Shown here: positions 48,290-60,537 of the stretch, piece by piece
How the letters are laid out: every line of letters starts with the position of its first letter
Position numbering within the stretch: position 1 is the stretch's first letter
NCBI GenBank assembly: GCA_933207985.1
Contig: OW240912.1
Span: forward strand, 105,609,611 to 105,673,610
DNA from: Pelobates cultripes
Lineage: Eukaryota > Chordata > Amphibia > Anura > Pelobatidae
DNA: 64,000 nt
Direction: 5' to 3'
Translations under genes and position numbers: made by a program
Notes under the pieces: generated by a model
Told to the model about the DNA's origin: nothing
Databases searched by the model: none
Seen by the model: the letters and a program-made list of their open reading frames with translations, nothing else

Positions 48290-48425
48290 CCCCCCCCTTA
48301 TTCCAATTTAGGGCCCCCACCCGCAGCTCAGGGGTGGGAGCCAGGGGGGAGGACATTAGGTCCCCCCCCTATTCCAATTTAGGGCCCCCACCCGCTGCAC
48401 AGGGGTGGGGGCCAGGGGGGAGGAC
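48290..48425. repeat. GC-rich minisatellite, two units (forward orientation)
   Basis: Two units with ccaatttagggcccccaccc and ggacattaggtccccccc. Opposite orientation to 47240-47650, so the two sets flank the palindromes symmetrically. Confidence 0.85.
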
Positions 48426-48529
48426 ATCTTTCCCGTTGCTACATTGCTCCAGACAAATTTAGATGAGTGTAGTGTTTAGGCAGGAAATGTCGCTTAATCC
48501 TCCGCCTTTTTCTAACTCTGTTCATTTTG

Positions 48530-48717
48530 GAGACCACGTGGCAGCGACTGAAGCATGAAGGTGGTGCTGTAGGTGAGTGGTCACCCTCTGCTAGCATAGT
48601 AGCCTGCCGCTCTCTTAGTGCCAGTTTCCTCTAGAAGTCAGCAAATATACTTTCCAGTTTGGTCACAAAGTCGGGCTTTCCACCACTGTAGTTAGGGGAG
48701 CATTAGGCGTCCGCCAT
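48530..48717 (-). pseudogene. Possible LINE ORF1 or 5' coding remnant
   Basis: From ATG at 48717 the minus strand reads MADA, stop, CSPNYSGGKPDFVTKLESIF, ADF, stop, RKLALRERQ. The frame is continuous apart from two stops, suggesting a decayed coding start. I recall a similar start from frog L1-like ORF1 proteins but cannot verify it. Confidence 0.35.
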
Positions 48718-51244
48718 GATGTGTGACTCCATGTCTGCAGCCTGCATGCTTGTCTTTACCTCTTGTGCTTGACAAAGCTGGGTTGCCTCCCAGGAGCAGA
48801 CCGGGAGATCCCGGTCCAAGGGGGAGGAGGGGGGTAAGGAGGTCAGTGGATTTGCACTGCCTGTGCTAGAATGGAAAGAGCAGCCGCCTCTTCCCTGCTC
48901 CATCATCCGCAGGCCCCAGCAAATCACCTTGGGCTCCCGCTATCGTAAAGAGTCAAGCAGGGTATTGGGTTGTTCACCATGGCACCCTTATCTTGGGTGT
49001 CCCACTCTGGTGCGTGTACAAGCTGTTTAATGTGTGAATATACCCGAGAAATCCACAGTCTTGTCGGGAGCCCCTGTAACCTGCGTCCTTTCAGCTTGCC
49101 AGTCAGCCACCCCTCAACCCCCAGACTCATGGGGTTAAGCATTTAGTCCTTCTACTTACTCTATCCTGAAAAGGATACGGACTGTATGAAAGTATAATTG
49201 GGATGATCCAGCTTGTTTTGTTTAAAATAGCACAACATATATTTGAAAAGAGCTATAACATAAAGGTATTATACACATAGGCTACAGATTAAACAGATTG
49301 CTATTAAAGTGAACCTAGGGATAAAAAGAAGATAACCTTTTGTTATTTTTTTTTTAATTATTCATTCATACTTTACAGATATTTTGGGGGTATACAAAGT
49401 TCAAGAGACTTAATGGTATCCATTACTCTGAAATACTTAAAACAAAATCTAAGATGTTTCAAATGTAACATAATTGTCACATAAAATAGTTATGACAAAA
49501 TAGATAAATAAAATGGCAAAACAGCCTACTTATGAGTTTGAAATTAACATTTCTGGAAATTTTGCTTTCTAAAAATGTCTCCATAGTGTAAAAATAATGT
49601 ATGTGTCTGAACACAATGCTCACATGGAGTAAGCATTTCTCTGCTCAAGGCTTATCTTCTTGAATCCTCCCGCACTGGCTGTTGGTGCAAATGAAAAGGT
49701 AAGTGGCAATTTGTGTTACATTTTGATTATAGTTTAATCGGTAACCTTAATTTAGCATATGTGCACAGATTGTTTTATAGGAAGAAGCTAAATAATTGTC
49801 AAATTACTTTTCATCTTTCGCAATTATTGTATTTTTAATTGGGGTAATACTGAGCCATGTCAAAGCATACGAGTAGGAATAGAAAAGGCTTAAATGTGCA
49901 CAAGATGGAGTAATTTAATTAATATTTTTAATTTGTACTATGCGTTATGAACTTTCCAGCCAGACAGCATGAAGATATCTCTCCAAGGGAATATACGTAT
50001 TGAACCAAATAATTGAAAACTGAAATATATCCCAAACGAATTGCTTTGGCTTAAGAATATTATCTATAAAATCTGCAATAACGTTCAAAAAATATTTAAT
50101 TTATTTCCTCATTTACATTAATGGTAACCCCTATTGGAAAAGATAATTAATATTATTTATATGTTTATTAATATAGACATAGCACGTAGGACAGAGCACT
50201 TTAAAACCGTGATATAAGAACATAAAAACAGATAAAGAAAACAAAATTAACAAACATGGTCAGGTAAAAATTAATAAGGGGTGAATAGATCTCTGTTTAA
50301 AATGAGCTTCAATTTACAGAAACTGGGAATTAAGCACATGTGGCAAAAGGGCATTGTGCCCAGAATGAAACATAGGTTGACAGGTCTGATACCTGCATCT
50401 ACTAAATATATGTACACATATACATGATATCTATGGGAAAAAAATAAATCAGAAATCATTCAAGCGTGAAAATATGTGGTTTGAGAGGAGATATGAAGGA
50501 TGAATTGCACAGGTAAAGAAAAAAATCCAGTAATTTGTTTTTACAGATGTTTAAAGTAAATAAGAATTGGCAAAAGGTAAATGGAGAGTAGATGGCATTA
50601 GAATGCATTCCCTTTACAAATGAGAAGATGCAAAGATCTCTGGCAGTATGGATTGATCATAAAAGGGTGAAGCCTCCATTTCCTTTCAATGAACACAGAT
50701 TAGAATGGATAACAGGGCCACTAAAGTCACCAAGGTAAGTTAAAACATTGCCATGTGTGACATGTCATGATTCCCTTTTATTCCTGAAGTTTGGTCCTTA
50801 AGTGGTTAAACAAGTCTCTAGTGGCTATAATACGGACAATCACAATGGGTGCTTCCACTGCACTATCCAAGTAAAACTCTCTCACAAGAGGTTCGACGTT
50901 GAATGGCATTAATTGCAGCTCATAGAAAACATTATTTTATTTATAAAATATTTTACCAGGAAAGATACATTGAGATTTCTCTTGTTTTCAAGTATGTCCT
51001 GAGTCCACAAATCATTGCATTGTTACATTAGAACATTGAATTCAATGCTTTTCTATTTTGGAAGTTGGATGTGCATGCGACACTCAGCACACGCACGTGT
51101 ATATCAGGTCCCCAACTGGATTGTATCATCGCTGGAGAATGCCACGGGAGGAGGAGAGGCAAACAGCTTTGATGGAGTTTCTGTTCTGAAAAAGTAAGTC
51201 AAAATCCATTTTTAATTATTGTTATGGTGTACAGGGGTCTCACT
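48718..51244. other. AT-rich region without recognisable genes
   Basis: Only the MITE fragment at 50752-50808 is supported within it. Confidence 0.5.
50752..50808. mobile_element. Truncated copy of the 72-bp palindromic MITE
   Basis: catgtgtgacatgtcatgat through ggtccttaagtggttaa matches the right three-quarters of 62868-62939. The left end is missing. Confidence 0.75.
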
Positions 51245-51318
51245 AAGTTATATATAGACTCGACACCATAGCATTAGGAATACACATTTTTATCCCTCAT
51301 GCTATAGTGTTCCTTTAA
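51245..51318. mobile_element. Right-end fragment of a Kolobok-like transposon
   Basis: The subterminal palindrome accatagcattaggaataca/tatccctcatgctatagtgt and the end tcctttaa match the layout of 60481-60537. Confidence 0.55.
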
Positions 51319-52065
51319 GGTTGCAGAGGGCCCTCCTAGAGCACTGGGCTATGTTTCTGTGATTGTAGGAGTGTGTGTGTAGAGGCTGAATGTTGTATAT
51401 GAGTATGTGAGAGTTTGTGTAGTGACTGAGTGCTGTGTGTGGAGGAGGCTGAGAGCTATGTGTAGTGGGGGGGGCGGGCTGAGTGTGCTGGTTTGTGTGG
51501 CTGATGGTTTTGTGTGTGTGTGTGTGTGTAATGTCTAATTGTATGTGTTTTCCCCCTCTTTTTTACCTTTCTCTGTTGGTTCATTGTAGAGGATATCTGG
51601 TGGTCTGGTGGGGGAGTGTTGTGGCCTACAACAATGCTGGGTGACAACCACTTTAAGAGCTTCCTTGCAGTCGGCACTTCTCAATGACGCAAACCATTGC
51701 AGACAGTGCAAGGAAGCTCCTAAAGTGATCTACATCTGGAATTGTGCATACTACAATGCACCCTCACAGTCTACTAGATATCAATTAGATGACCAGGGAA
51801 GAGTATACAAAAAGTGGGGAACCATGCAGGTTAGGGGTCGCAGTGCCAAGCAGGGAGCTCATTTTCATTTTCTTTATTTTTCATTTTTTTTTCAATTTTA
51901 TTAATATTTCTTATTTTTATTATTGTTTTCATCATTATTATTTTCATTTTCTCCATTTTCAATTTTTATATTATATAATTATTGCTTATATAATCATCCT
52001 GATTATATACAATTCATCATACATAAGTTTTATAATTTCATAAAGGCAATATTTTTTGTAAACAT
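51319..52065. other. Region without recognisable genes
   Basis: Contains a short GT run near 51510 and an AT-rich stretch at 51860-52050. Nothing else is supported. Confidence 0.5.
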
Positions 52066-52125
52066 TTATATTATTATTATTATTTTATTATTTATATAGC
52101 GCCAACAAATTCCGTAGCGCTATAT
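52066..52125 (-). mobile_element. 3' tip of an L2-like LINE
   Basis: attattatttatatagcgcc followed by aacaaattccgtagcgct is the reverse complement of the tail at 16376-16430. Only the tip is present. Confidence 0.65.
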
Positions 52126-54239
52126 ATTAATATATAGGCTTTAAAAAAAACAAAAAAAACTTTTCTCTCCCTCCTTTCCCCCGTTTTCTGAGCAAAAATA
52201 CAAATGGACTATAAAAAGCTGCAGAGAACAAAGAATGAATCATAAATGCTGGCTGGACTGGAGCAATTTTCTGGATTTCGAGCGTGGTACGCATGGGATG
52301 CATGGCATCATTGCACCCGGTAAACGCCAGGAAGGATCGGAACCTGAAATAAAGAAACTAAAGTAAAAAAAACTAAAGTAAAGACAATTAGGAGGGTATA
52401 TAAGGACTGGGAGGGAGGCTTGTAATAATTTGTATCTTGTCACTGGTGAAGCGGAGTCGCTGAGGAAGTGGTGACTTTGTATTACTGCACTTTTTTTAAC
52501 TTAAATGTAAGTTTAATGAATTGTTTTATACTATATTGCCTATTTGCATTACAATTGTAATTTCTTCTTTTGAGTGGATGACTGCCCATTACTGCTGAGA
52601 ATTTATGGCAATTTGGAGAAGAGGATGTCTAATCCCTGGATTATTTAGAAGGCATTTTTGCAATTTATAAACTGTGAGTGGCCAATTGGGATACATATCT
52701 TTGTCACTTTGTCAACACAGTTATACACTATGTTGTTTTAAATTCAGTTTTTTAGCAGAACACTCCCCCACCTTTATACATGGATCTTTTTGATCACCCT
52801 GCTGGCTCAAGGTGTACTCACACACAACCCATGTTTAGACAGAGCCCACCTGGCTTCTGTCTAAACATGGGCCCTTGGCAACTGCCTAAGCCACTAAATG
52901 GGTAATCCAGCTCTGAAGCAAAGCAATTACATAAACCTTTGATAAACCCAAACCCCATTAGCCCATCCCTATAATCAATTTGTATGTACTACATATAATA
53001 TACTCAGCACTCCCAGCCCTCATTCCCTGATCACATTAACCTGCCTCCAAAAAACCTCATCTTTTCCTCCAAGCCAATCATCTCAACCACAGAGTTTGCT
53101 CACAATATTCTCTTTTATATAAAAGTACAACTAAATGATCTGCAGAATTAATAAGGCAATGCCAATCTAGCAATATGCACGGACAATACCTAGAATAGGT
53201 TGGACTGTGATGTAAATTAGTTAGATTTTAATGTGCCTTTTAAATTTCGACAAAGACAGAAAAAAAGAAAAAGAAACAAAGATTGACAGAATTTACAGGT
53301 GATTTAGCTTTTTTTTCACATACTTCTCGATTTCTTTAAAATGCTAATGTAAGTGTTCCCCCAGGGGAACATATTTTAACTGTTGTCAGAAATATGTTAC
53401 ACTGCTCAAAACTGAAAATCCTGGCTGAATATTGTAATTTCATATTTATGCTTGTTCAAACCCTCTTATTAAAGATACCACACACATGGTGTTGATTAAA
53501 GAATTATCCATCCCCCTCCCCTACAGATTTTGTTTACTATAGGGTGTGTATGTGTGATCTTTGAATGAATGATTGTGGTTTTTGTTTTGTTTTGTTTTTT
53601 TGGTACTAATCCTATGGACATTTAATTTTCTGTAATCCAATAACGATAACTATATTAAAATCAAAAATATATAATATATAGCAAATTATTTAAATTGTTG
53701 TATTCGATCAAACCTCAGATGAAAAGTTGTTATGAAGTATTGAATACCAAGGTCTGATGAATTATGTGATGGCACTAAGGTATTTAATATTCAGATAACT
53801 CTTTGACGAGTGTTCCAATGCACAGATTTTGATTTCTGTCTTATATACATCTAAATCTACCCATGGAGACAGAAGAGGTAGAGATACTGATAGTCTTTGA
53901 AGTTTACATGGTTTCTGGTCTGGATAGTTTTGGAACAATTATTACAAAATAATCAGTTTAGTTTAGTTCTTCACTTTACAGATGTGTTTGATGTAATTTT
54001 ACTAATACTCGAAGAAGGTTTTAGAGTCAGTGGTGGGGAACACTTGGGAAACATACAGCGGTAGGGTTAAAAAGCTCATCTTTAGAGCATTAACATATCC
54101 CATTCATGTAATACATGGGAGGTCCCAGAAACAGTCAGCCATAAACATGATACATACATACAGATTAGGTGGAGTATCTTGGTACGTTGTAAAATGGCAT
54201 ATAGTGTACAATTAGAACTGTAAAAACAGAGAAAACAAA
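52126..54239. other. Region without recognisable genes
   Basis: Noncoding, AT-rich. Around 52452-52475 'gtcgctgaggaagtggtgac' faintly resembles the Penelope terminal motif without a GAAA box. Confidence 0.5.
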
Positions 54240-54670
54240 ATCTAGTGCAATATTGTAGAACAAAGGTAACTTGAAGTAAAATTTTTGGTTAGTACTAACA
54301 AACCAAGAGCCAAAAGGAACTGGCTCAATTCAGACGCCTGTGGGATAGTTGTAAGGGTTCCCACTTCCTTTCTGTATAGCAGCTGTTTCTATATTTCTTG
54401 GTGCAGCTTGGAAGAAGGAACCATATCCATTCAGATAGAAGAAAACTCTTCTTTAAGAAAAATGTATAAAAATACAACTATACTTTAATAAAAATCAAAT
54501 AAAAGTAAAATCATATAAAAGACAAAAGTTTCAATCTAAAATAGTCCACTATTGGGCCAAAAGTCAATAATCCACTCTGGGAAATCAAGCAAGACGCGTT
54601 TCGCCCAATATATGGGCTTCCTCAGTTGCTCAGTTGAGGAAACTCAGTATCTGTATTATATTGAGCCATA
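54240..54670 (-). mobile_element. Penelope-like terminal repeat fragment
   Basis: The segment includes ctaatctagtgcaatattgt-like and aaaatcaaataaaagtaaa-type noncoding sequence, and the diagnostic acgcgtttcg ... cttcctcag block (minus CTGAGGAAG...GAAACGCG), which is shared in arrangement with 38723-38889. No RT coding accompanies it. Confidence 0.6.
54586..54632 (-). ncRNA. Hammerhead ribozyme (Penelope-type), near-complete
   Basis: On the minus strand: stem I AGCAA (54630-54626); CTGAGGA core (54625-54619); one extra A (54618); stem II GCCC/GGGC (54617-54614, 54606-54603) with a 7-nt loop; GAAA (54602-54599); CGCG and GTC; cleavage expected after 54593; then TTGCT (54592-54588) closing stem I. 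Stem I has five Watson-Crick pairs extended by two G-U pairs. Stem III is minimal (A-U and C-G). The core CUGANGA...GAAA...GUC is intact. The additional A after the first core block also occurs in a known viroid hammerhead. Confidence 0.72.
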
Positions 54671-56226
54671 AACATGAGTCTATTTCCTATGAAAGCTAAT
54701 CTGACATGGCACCATCGGGACAGCTGAGGCAGGTCCTTCTCACGGCCTCCTTTTGCATCTGCAAAAGTGTCCCTTGCTCTAGCCACTTAACAAGCACATG
54801 CTGGTCCATGCCATGCAATGCAGGGCTTTAATGCTCGTTTATGGAATAGACAGTCATACATTAAAAGGTATCATTGAATACCTGTGCTGTTTATTAGCTC
54901 CCAATAAGTATTTTATCAGTTTGGATAGAGTTAATTCCTACCCTTAAAGATCTATCAGACGTTGATAAATATAGTTTTGGATATCATATCAAAACCTGTA
55001 ATTTACCTTAAAAATATAGGCTTTGGCAATTCCATTCCATAATGACCATTAAATGTTGATAAATAATTTTTTTTTACTATGTACCCACTGGCAGTACTAG
55101 CAGCAAGTAGAAAATTAGTTAAAAAGCCTATGTGGGTCAATATGATCACCACATTAGGCATTGCTCCATCCCTTCACTCTACAAACCTTGCAGCCACAAT
55201 TGCTTCCCAATCGTCATTAATATACAGGAATTGACACAGGTCCTCCCGTGGCGGACTCTAATACAGTTAATAAACCAGAGGGACCTAATGTCCCCCAGCC
55301 CGCACCCACCAAAAAGGGAAAGCGGTGTAATATTGAAATATAAATATAGAAGTATCGACATGCCATGATTATAAAAAGGTGTCCCCTCCAAAGGACTAGG
55401 GGTCCCCAAGAACCTAGCCATATCTGACTGCTTTGCTCTGCTTTTGTGGGGCATAAGACATTTTAAGAATGGAAGAAGACATCTGATAATAACCTTAAAT
55501 GTTTTATTCAGGTTGCTCTCAATGCTCTCTGCCTATCTTTAAGTTGGATGGGTTTATGCATTAGTTAGTTTCTGCATCACTGAGCATCAACTGATGCAGA
55601 AGCTCCAAGGTCATTTGACACATCTACATACTCTTTGCAAAATAATTACAAAAGTGAGTTGTAGTAGTTATGGGGTTTTAACCAAAAAAGATTTCAAAGT
55701 GTCTATTACGAGACTACAGATCTCTTTAAGGAAAGCATTTTTATTAATTAGTTTATTAATTAAAATAAAAAAGTCAAACTGCTTTATCAAAAATGTGTCT
55801 ACTATACACAGTGATAACCAAGATTTTAAGTTTTTTTCAGTGCTAATATTCTGATCCAAACAGATGTGTTTTGTTTTAGATACATGTTATTGTAAAGGTA
55901 GTTGCTTTTCAACATATTCTTTTAGTTATTGCGTATTTGCAGACCTTCATCAACAGCCTGTTAGAATAGTTGTTTTAACCACAGATTTTAATTTAGAGAA
56001 CTATATGTTTAAAAACATACTTGATTTGTATATGCTATATGTAAATACATAAATATATATACTTCCAGGGCACTTTTTATGAATGTCATGCAAGCCTAAT
56101 CCAAACAAATCAAGAAACAAATAATTAACGGTAATTTAATCATGGCCTCACTTTCATATTTTTGAATACAATTTTCTAATTATTTAATATTTTGAAATAT
56201 CTTTTAATATTTAGATTTTTTATTTC
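54671..56226. other. Region without recognisable genes
   Basis: Includes at 55255-55400 a diverged piece similar to the GC minisatellite flank ('aggggtccccaagaaccta'). No coding is supported. Confidence 0.5.
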
Positions 56227-56326
56227 NNNNNNNNNNNNNNNNNNNNNNNNNNNNNNNNNNNNNNNNNNNNNNNNNNNNNNNNNNNNNNNNNNNNNNNNNN
56301 NNNNNNNNNNNNNNNNNNNNNNNNNN
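56227..56326. other. Assembly gap (100 N)
   Basis: Exactly 100 N, the usual placeholder for a gap of unknown size. Repeats to its right suggest more copies inside. Confidence 1.
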
Positions 56327-56821
56327 TATTAAACTGATCAGAACAATACTAAACACACCACTCCTATCTGGTGTCACATTAGCTTGACAGCGCAGTGCCC
56401 CAAATTTGCAGTAAGAGGACCAATCAAGCCTCTTCTTCCATCTCCCTGTTACAAAAATCAATGCCGTGTACACGTCCACTGATAGGAGACGCGGAAGGTA
56501 TTAAACTGATAAAAATAGTACTAAACACACCACTCCTATCTGGTGGCACATTAGTTTGACCGCGCAGTGCCCCAAATTTGAATTAAGAGGACCGACCAAG
56601 CATCTTCTTCCATCTCCCTGTTACAGAAATCACTGCCATATCCATACAAATTGTACAGAATGTCCAGGATAGTTTTCCAGGGACAAATGTTGTCGCCTGT
56701 TGAACGAGGTGACCTTGCTCGGGTCCCAGGTGTACGGTTCCTAAAATGGCTGCCATATACACGTCCACTGATAGGAGACGCGGAAGGTATTAAACTGATC
56801 AGAACAATACTAAACACACCA

Positions 56822-56823
<2 letters not shown>
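56327..56823 (-). repeat. U2 snRNA-derived repeat units, degenerate
   Basis: On the minus strand, three blocks start near GTTCTGATCAGTTTAATACC (U2: GTTCTTATCAGTTTAATATC), with plus-strand tattaaactgat at 56327, 56499 and 56789. In the central unit this is followed, as in U2, by a gcgtctcc...ggacgtg segment, GGCATTGATTTTTG and TAACAGGGAGATGGAAG (U2: GAACAGGGAGATGGAAT) then GGCTTG. The right-hand unit is internally deleted and ends AGGAACCGTACACC (U2 3' end: AGGAACGGTGCACC). Unit spacing is 172 and 290 bp. These are pseudogenes or a U2-headed SINE-like repeat, not functional snRNA genes: the first 30 or so bases, including the branch-site pairing region, are not conserved. Confidence 0.7.
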
Positions 56824-56964
<141 letters not shown>

Positions 56965-56967
56965 AAC

Positions 56968-57466
56968 ATAATTAAACACAGGCAGTAAAAATACAGTTTT
57001 TAGCCATACCCTGTAACTTTAAAACTACACATCCCATCTTCATAATTACATATTTGGAATCAGCACACTTAAAACATAAACATAACCAAAAATCAGCCAA
57101 ATCCATCCAGGGGTTAAAAAGTTAGCTGGAGGTCCCTTTATGACCGACTGCAAGCACATTTTCCTGCCCAAAACAGTTCCAAGTCTGGGGACACGGCCTT
57201 AAAGGGGCAGTGTCCCAATCTTCCTGATGTCCCAAAAAAGGTGTTTAAAGGGCCAGCACCAGTCACATAAAGAGTCCATAAGCCCCAATATGCCCACCGA
57301 CAGTCTTAAAGGGCCATACACACCAAATAAAAGTGCATACATTTTCACAATCTCCCAGGGGCCATAGTCATGCGGGAGGAGGCTGGCAAAGAGGCTTCTC
57401 CACAACCCAGGGAAACAGGGCAATTTGCCATTTAAAGGGCCCGTTACAAATAGCAGTTTGTAACAA
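56968..57466 (-). mobile_element. Fragment of the solo-LTR family
   Basis: Matches parts of 1054-1945: gcacacttaaaacataaaca, tttatgaccgactgcaagca, cccaaaacagttcca, ttaaagggccagca, ggccatagtcatg, ggaggctggca. It lacks the U5 region and the 12-bp minisatellite. Confidence 0.7.
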
Positions 57467-57599
57467 GGTGTCAATCCATATCTGCCAAGTGACCCGATGT
57501 AGGGGGACAGTCCCTATTCTGCTCTGTGTCCGTGTGCATCAGGGGCTCTGAGGACAGGTGTCAATCCATATGTCAAGGTGTCAATATGTCATATGTCAG

Positions 57600-57925
57600 G
57601 TGTCAATCCATATTGATTGTGATTTAGGAATGTTAGGTGATTTCTGCCCTTTATGGATTAAAACCAGACTCTGTATCAACTGTGTAATTTTCCATGGGAG
57701 TTTTGCCATGGATCCCCCTCCGGCATGCCACAGTCCAGGTGTTAGTCCCCTTGAAACAACTTTTCCATCCCTATTGTGGCCAGAAAGAGTCCCTGTGTGT
57801 TTTAAAATTCGCCTCCCCATTGAAGTCAATGGCGTTTCGGGCGGTTCGCCGGTTCGCGAACATTTGCGGAAGTTCGCGTTCGCCGTTCGCGAACCGAAAA
57901 TTTCGGGTTCGCGACATCACTAACT
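57600..57925. repeat. Interspersed repeat with GTTCGC-rich terminus
   Basis: Ends in a 90-bp block of gttcgc/gcgaac words and gacatcactaa. Its style matches 36310-36415. Noncoding. Confidence 0.5.
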
Positions 57926-58229
57926 GCCACATACATACATATTTACACCAATTTTTCATCATATTTTTTCATTTTTTTAAAATTAAATTACATGAGATGA
58001 TATAAATAATGGTATATAAAGAAAGCCCCTGAAAAAACAATATATCATTTGTATGGGAACAGTAAATGAGAGAGCGGAAAATTACAGCTAAACACAAACA
58101 CCACAAAAGTGTAAACAGATGCCTGGTCGCAAATGTACAACATCGCAAAAACAGTCCAGTCCTTAAGGGGTTAAAAAGGTTCTGGGAGCTGTGTTGACGC
58201 TAAATGTGAAGGACCCAGAATTATAAATG
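57926..58229. other. No recognisable feature
   Basis: AT-rich. Holds only ccttaaggggttaa at 58161, probably the end of a 72-bp MITE. Confidence 0.5.
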
Positions 58230-58740
58230 TTGATGTTCCACTGAAAACCTCAGAAACTTTTGGTGAGCAAGAGCAATCGAGACATGAAAGTATCTTGAAG
58301 GTCTATACAAAACAACCAGTTCCCTAGAGACATTACTTTTATAATGGAACTGACTGATTCCATCTTGAATCTTCTTACTGATAATAGCTTGTTGAGCTCA
58401 TGAAGATCTAAGATTGAACTCCATTCTCCCGACACTTTTCAAGTAAGGAATAGTCTTGAATAATACCCTAAACCTCTTTTTCCTGCAGGAACTGGACAGA
58501 TTACTCTTTCTTATTGAAGAAAATGTGAAGAGTTCTTGAGAGTAAAAACGTGAAAAGCTCTTGCCTTCTCTGGGTCTTGATGAAATACGAATAGGGAGAT
58601 ATTGGGAATGAGCAATGGTAGTGAATTCCACGAAATAGCCATTTTGGAGAATTTTCAAGACCCACTTCTCTGTCATGAACTGAGCCCAGACCTTGGAGAA
58701 ATTGAAAAGTCTGGCTCCTATCCCCAAAGACTGGACTGGT
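58230..58740 (-). pseudogene. DIRS1-like reverse transcriptase fragment
   Basis: The minus strand encodes ARLFNFSKVWAQFMTEKWVL followed by KILQNGYFVEF. In shifted frames it then gives PVPAGKRGLGYYSRLFL and SGEWSSILDLHELNKLLSVR, then FKMESVSSIIKVM and WLFCIDLQDTF. These correspond in order to the N-terminal RT blocks of DIRS-type elements (PVP-QRG-GYYS-LF, GEWRPILDLR-LN, DL-DAY). Frameshifts near 58430 and 58520 separate them. It is a distinct, second YR-retrotransposon remnant. Confidence 0.75.
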
Positions 58741-59041
58741 GCCCCATCAGAATTGCTTGGCTTGTCTGGTTGATCCTCCTTTGCAATGATAAGCTTTTGA
58801 AGAGGAGAGACCTAGAGAATTATCTACCAAGTCTGGACTTACTAACCCCACTCAAGATATATTTGTTAGAAACGCTGGTATTTCAGCTACCCGTTCACTT
58901 TGGGTTCCTCTCGAACTGCTAAAGGCTGAGTGATTATAGCTTGCAGTTCAGGTGTTGATTTGAATGTTCTCCAGAAGAAAATGCAGTTTCTAAGTAAATT
59001 CTCCAAGCAATCAGACATATACCCAAACATCAGCCTAAACT
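58741..59041. other. No recognisable feature
   Basis: May be the 5' continuation of the DIRS-like remnant but no motif is visible. Confidence 0.4.
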
Positions 59042-59190
59042 AGACCTGAGAGGGGACTATGACCGACCGCACACATGGCTCATGCCCAAAACAGTTCCAG
59101 AGAATCAGGGCTTGCGGTTGGTCCATTTCGGGGAGTTCAAAAACCGGACAAATCCACAAACTGTTCCCCTGGCTCATGGTTAGCGTTTGT
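59042..59190 (-). mobile_element. Short fragment of the solo-LTR family
   Basis: actatgaccgaccgcacaca, tgcccaaaacagttccagag and aatcagggcttgcggttggt correspond to 1224-1290. Confidence 0.65.
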
Positions 59191-59849
59191 TAGTCCAGCA
59201 CATGTCATTCAGCCATATGAACGGCGGCCACACAGAGAGAGCACTTAATCTGCAGTTCTCTTTGAGGTTAATGAGCCAGGGGTGTTGTCGGTGTTCGGTA
59301 GTTTTATCTACCGAATGAGGAAAATCAAAGTTAATGAAAAAAAAGTGTAGTTTCTTCACAATCTTCCTCGCTTTTTCTGCTTGTTGAAGACTGTCTGAAA
59401 CTGCTTGGTGGATATAGGAGAGGATATCTGGATCAGACTCTACAGTATCCAATTTCTGCTTTAAGACATGCCATACAAAGTCTCCTTCCAGACAACACTT
59501 TGTCATCTCAGGATGCATAGAAGGGTGTCTTGTCCTTTTATATGAGGATCTGTGAGCAAAACTGAGAAGCCAAATGTCAGATAGGAGGTATGCAGTCTTT
59601 TTTTACATTATTTTATACACATAGCCAAAGCAGAAATTGAACATGATGTACTCAGAGTTTTGTGGTTGGAACCTTTTTTGAAGAATGACCAGAGGACTGC
59701 ATCTTGAAATGGGCAGCTACAAAATGAAAAGAACATTTCTAGCTCCAATGTCCAGAAATACACACAAAAAATAACAACCACCAGAAAGAAGAATTTAATA
59801 ATAATGATCCAAAGGCTATATACAATAATTTACCAATCCATTCCAGAAC
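59191..59849. other. Unassigned
   Basis: A 112-codon minus frame at 59180-59518 has no motif I recognise. Because it overlaps the LTR fragment it is more likely noncoding. Confidence 0.4.
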
Positions 59850-59853
59850 TTAA

Positions 59854-60533
59854 AGGGACACTATAGTCACCTGAACAACTTCAGCTTACTGAGGTTGTTC
59901 AGGTGAGAACTATAGCTCCCTGCTGTCTTTCTCATGTAAACACTGTATTTTCTTAGAAAATATAGTGTTAACATTGAAAGCTAAGAACACCTCCAGTTGC
60001 AGTAACTCAGAGTGAACCAGAGGGACTTTGGAGTTGATGGAGGCATAATATGCCTCCATCCACTCAGATCTGCTGTCAGCAGAGCACAGGGCAGCACTGT
60101 GCACAGCATCCTGTGATTCAGTATTTCCTCCCTCTGCATGCAGACACTGAACTTTTCTCACAGAAATGCATTGATTCAAGTCATCTCTATGAGGAGATGC
60201 TGATTAGCCAGGGCAGTGTTTGAATCATGCTGGCTGTGCTCCTGATCTGCCTTTTTGTCAGTCTCAGCCTTCTTTTTACCAACCAGCCAAGAGAATGCTA
60301 TTCAGTAGGTTTGTTCTATGGGGAAGCAATGTGATTGGATCAGGCTACCACATGTCAGCAGACTGCTTGTTTTTCTGAGTCTAACAGCATGCAGAGTTAC
60401 AGCTTCAGGCTTGAATACAGTACGATTTTTACTATATTTATGGAGGCTTGAGGGGCCCAGGGGGGCTAGATGTTGGTGTTAACACTATAGGGTCAGGAAT
60501 ACATGTTTGTGTTCCTGACCCTATCGTGATCCT
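59854..60533. mobile_element. 680-bp nonautonomous TTAA transposon (Kolobok-like)
   Basis: Flanked by TTAA at 59850-59853 and 60534-60537. The ends are agggacactatagtcacc and, reversed, agg-atcacgatagggtcagg. A subterminal palindrome (60482-60530) repeats the end sequence: acactatagggtcaggaata against tgttcctgaccctatcgtga. AGGG/AGGA ends plus TTAA fit the Kolobok superfamily. piggyBac is the alternative. The interior is noncoding. Confidence 0.7.
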
Positions 60534-60537
60534 TTAA

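Noticed and set aside
52452..52475. Another CTGAGGAAG motif as a hammerhead
   Set aside because: No GAAA box and no stem II follow, so the match is limited to one short word.
59180..59518. 112-codon minus-strand frame
   Set aside because: No recognised motif, overlaps an LTR fragment and lacks support as a gene.
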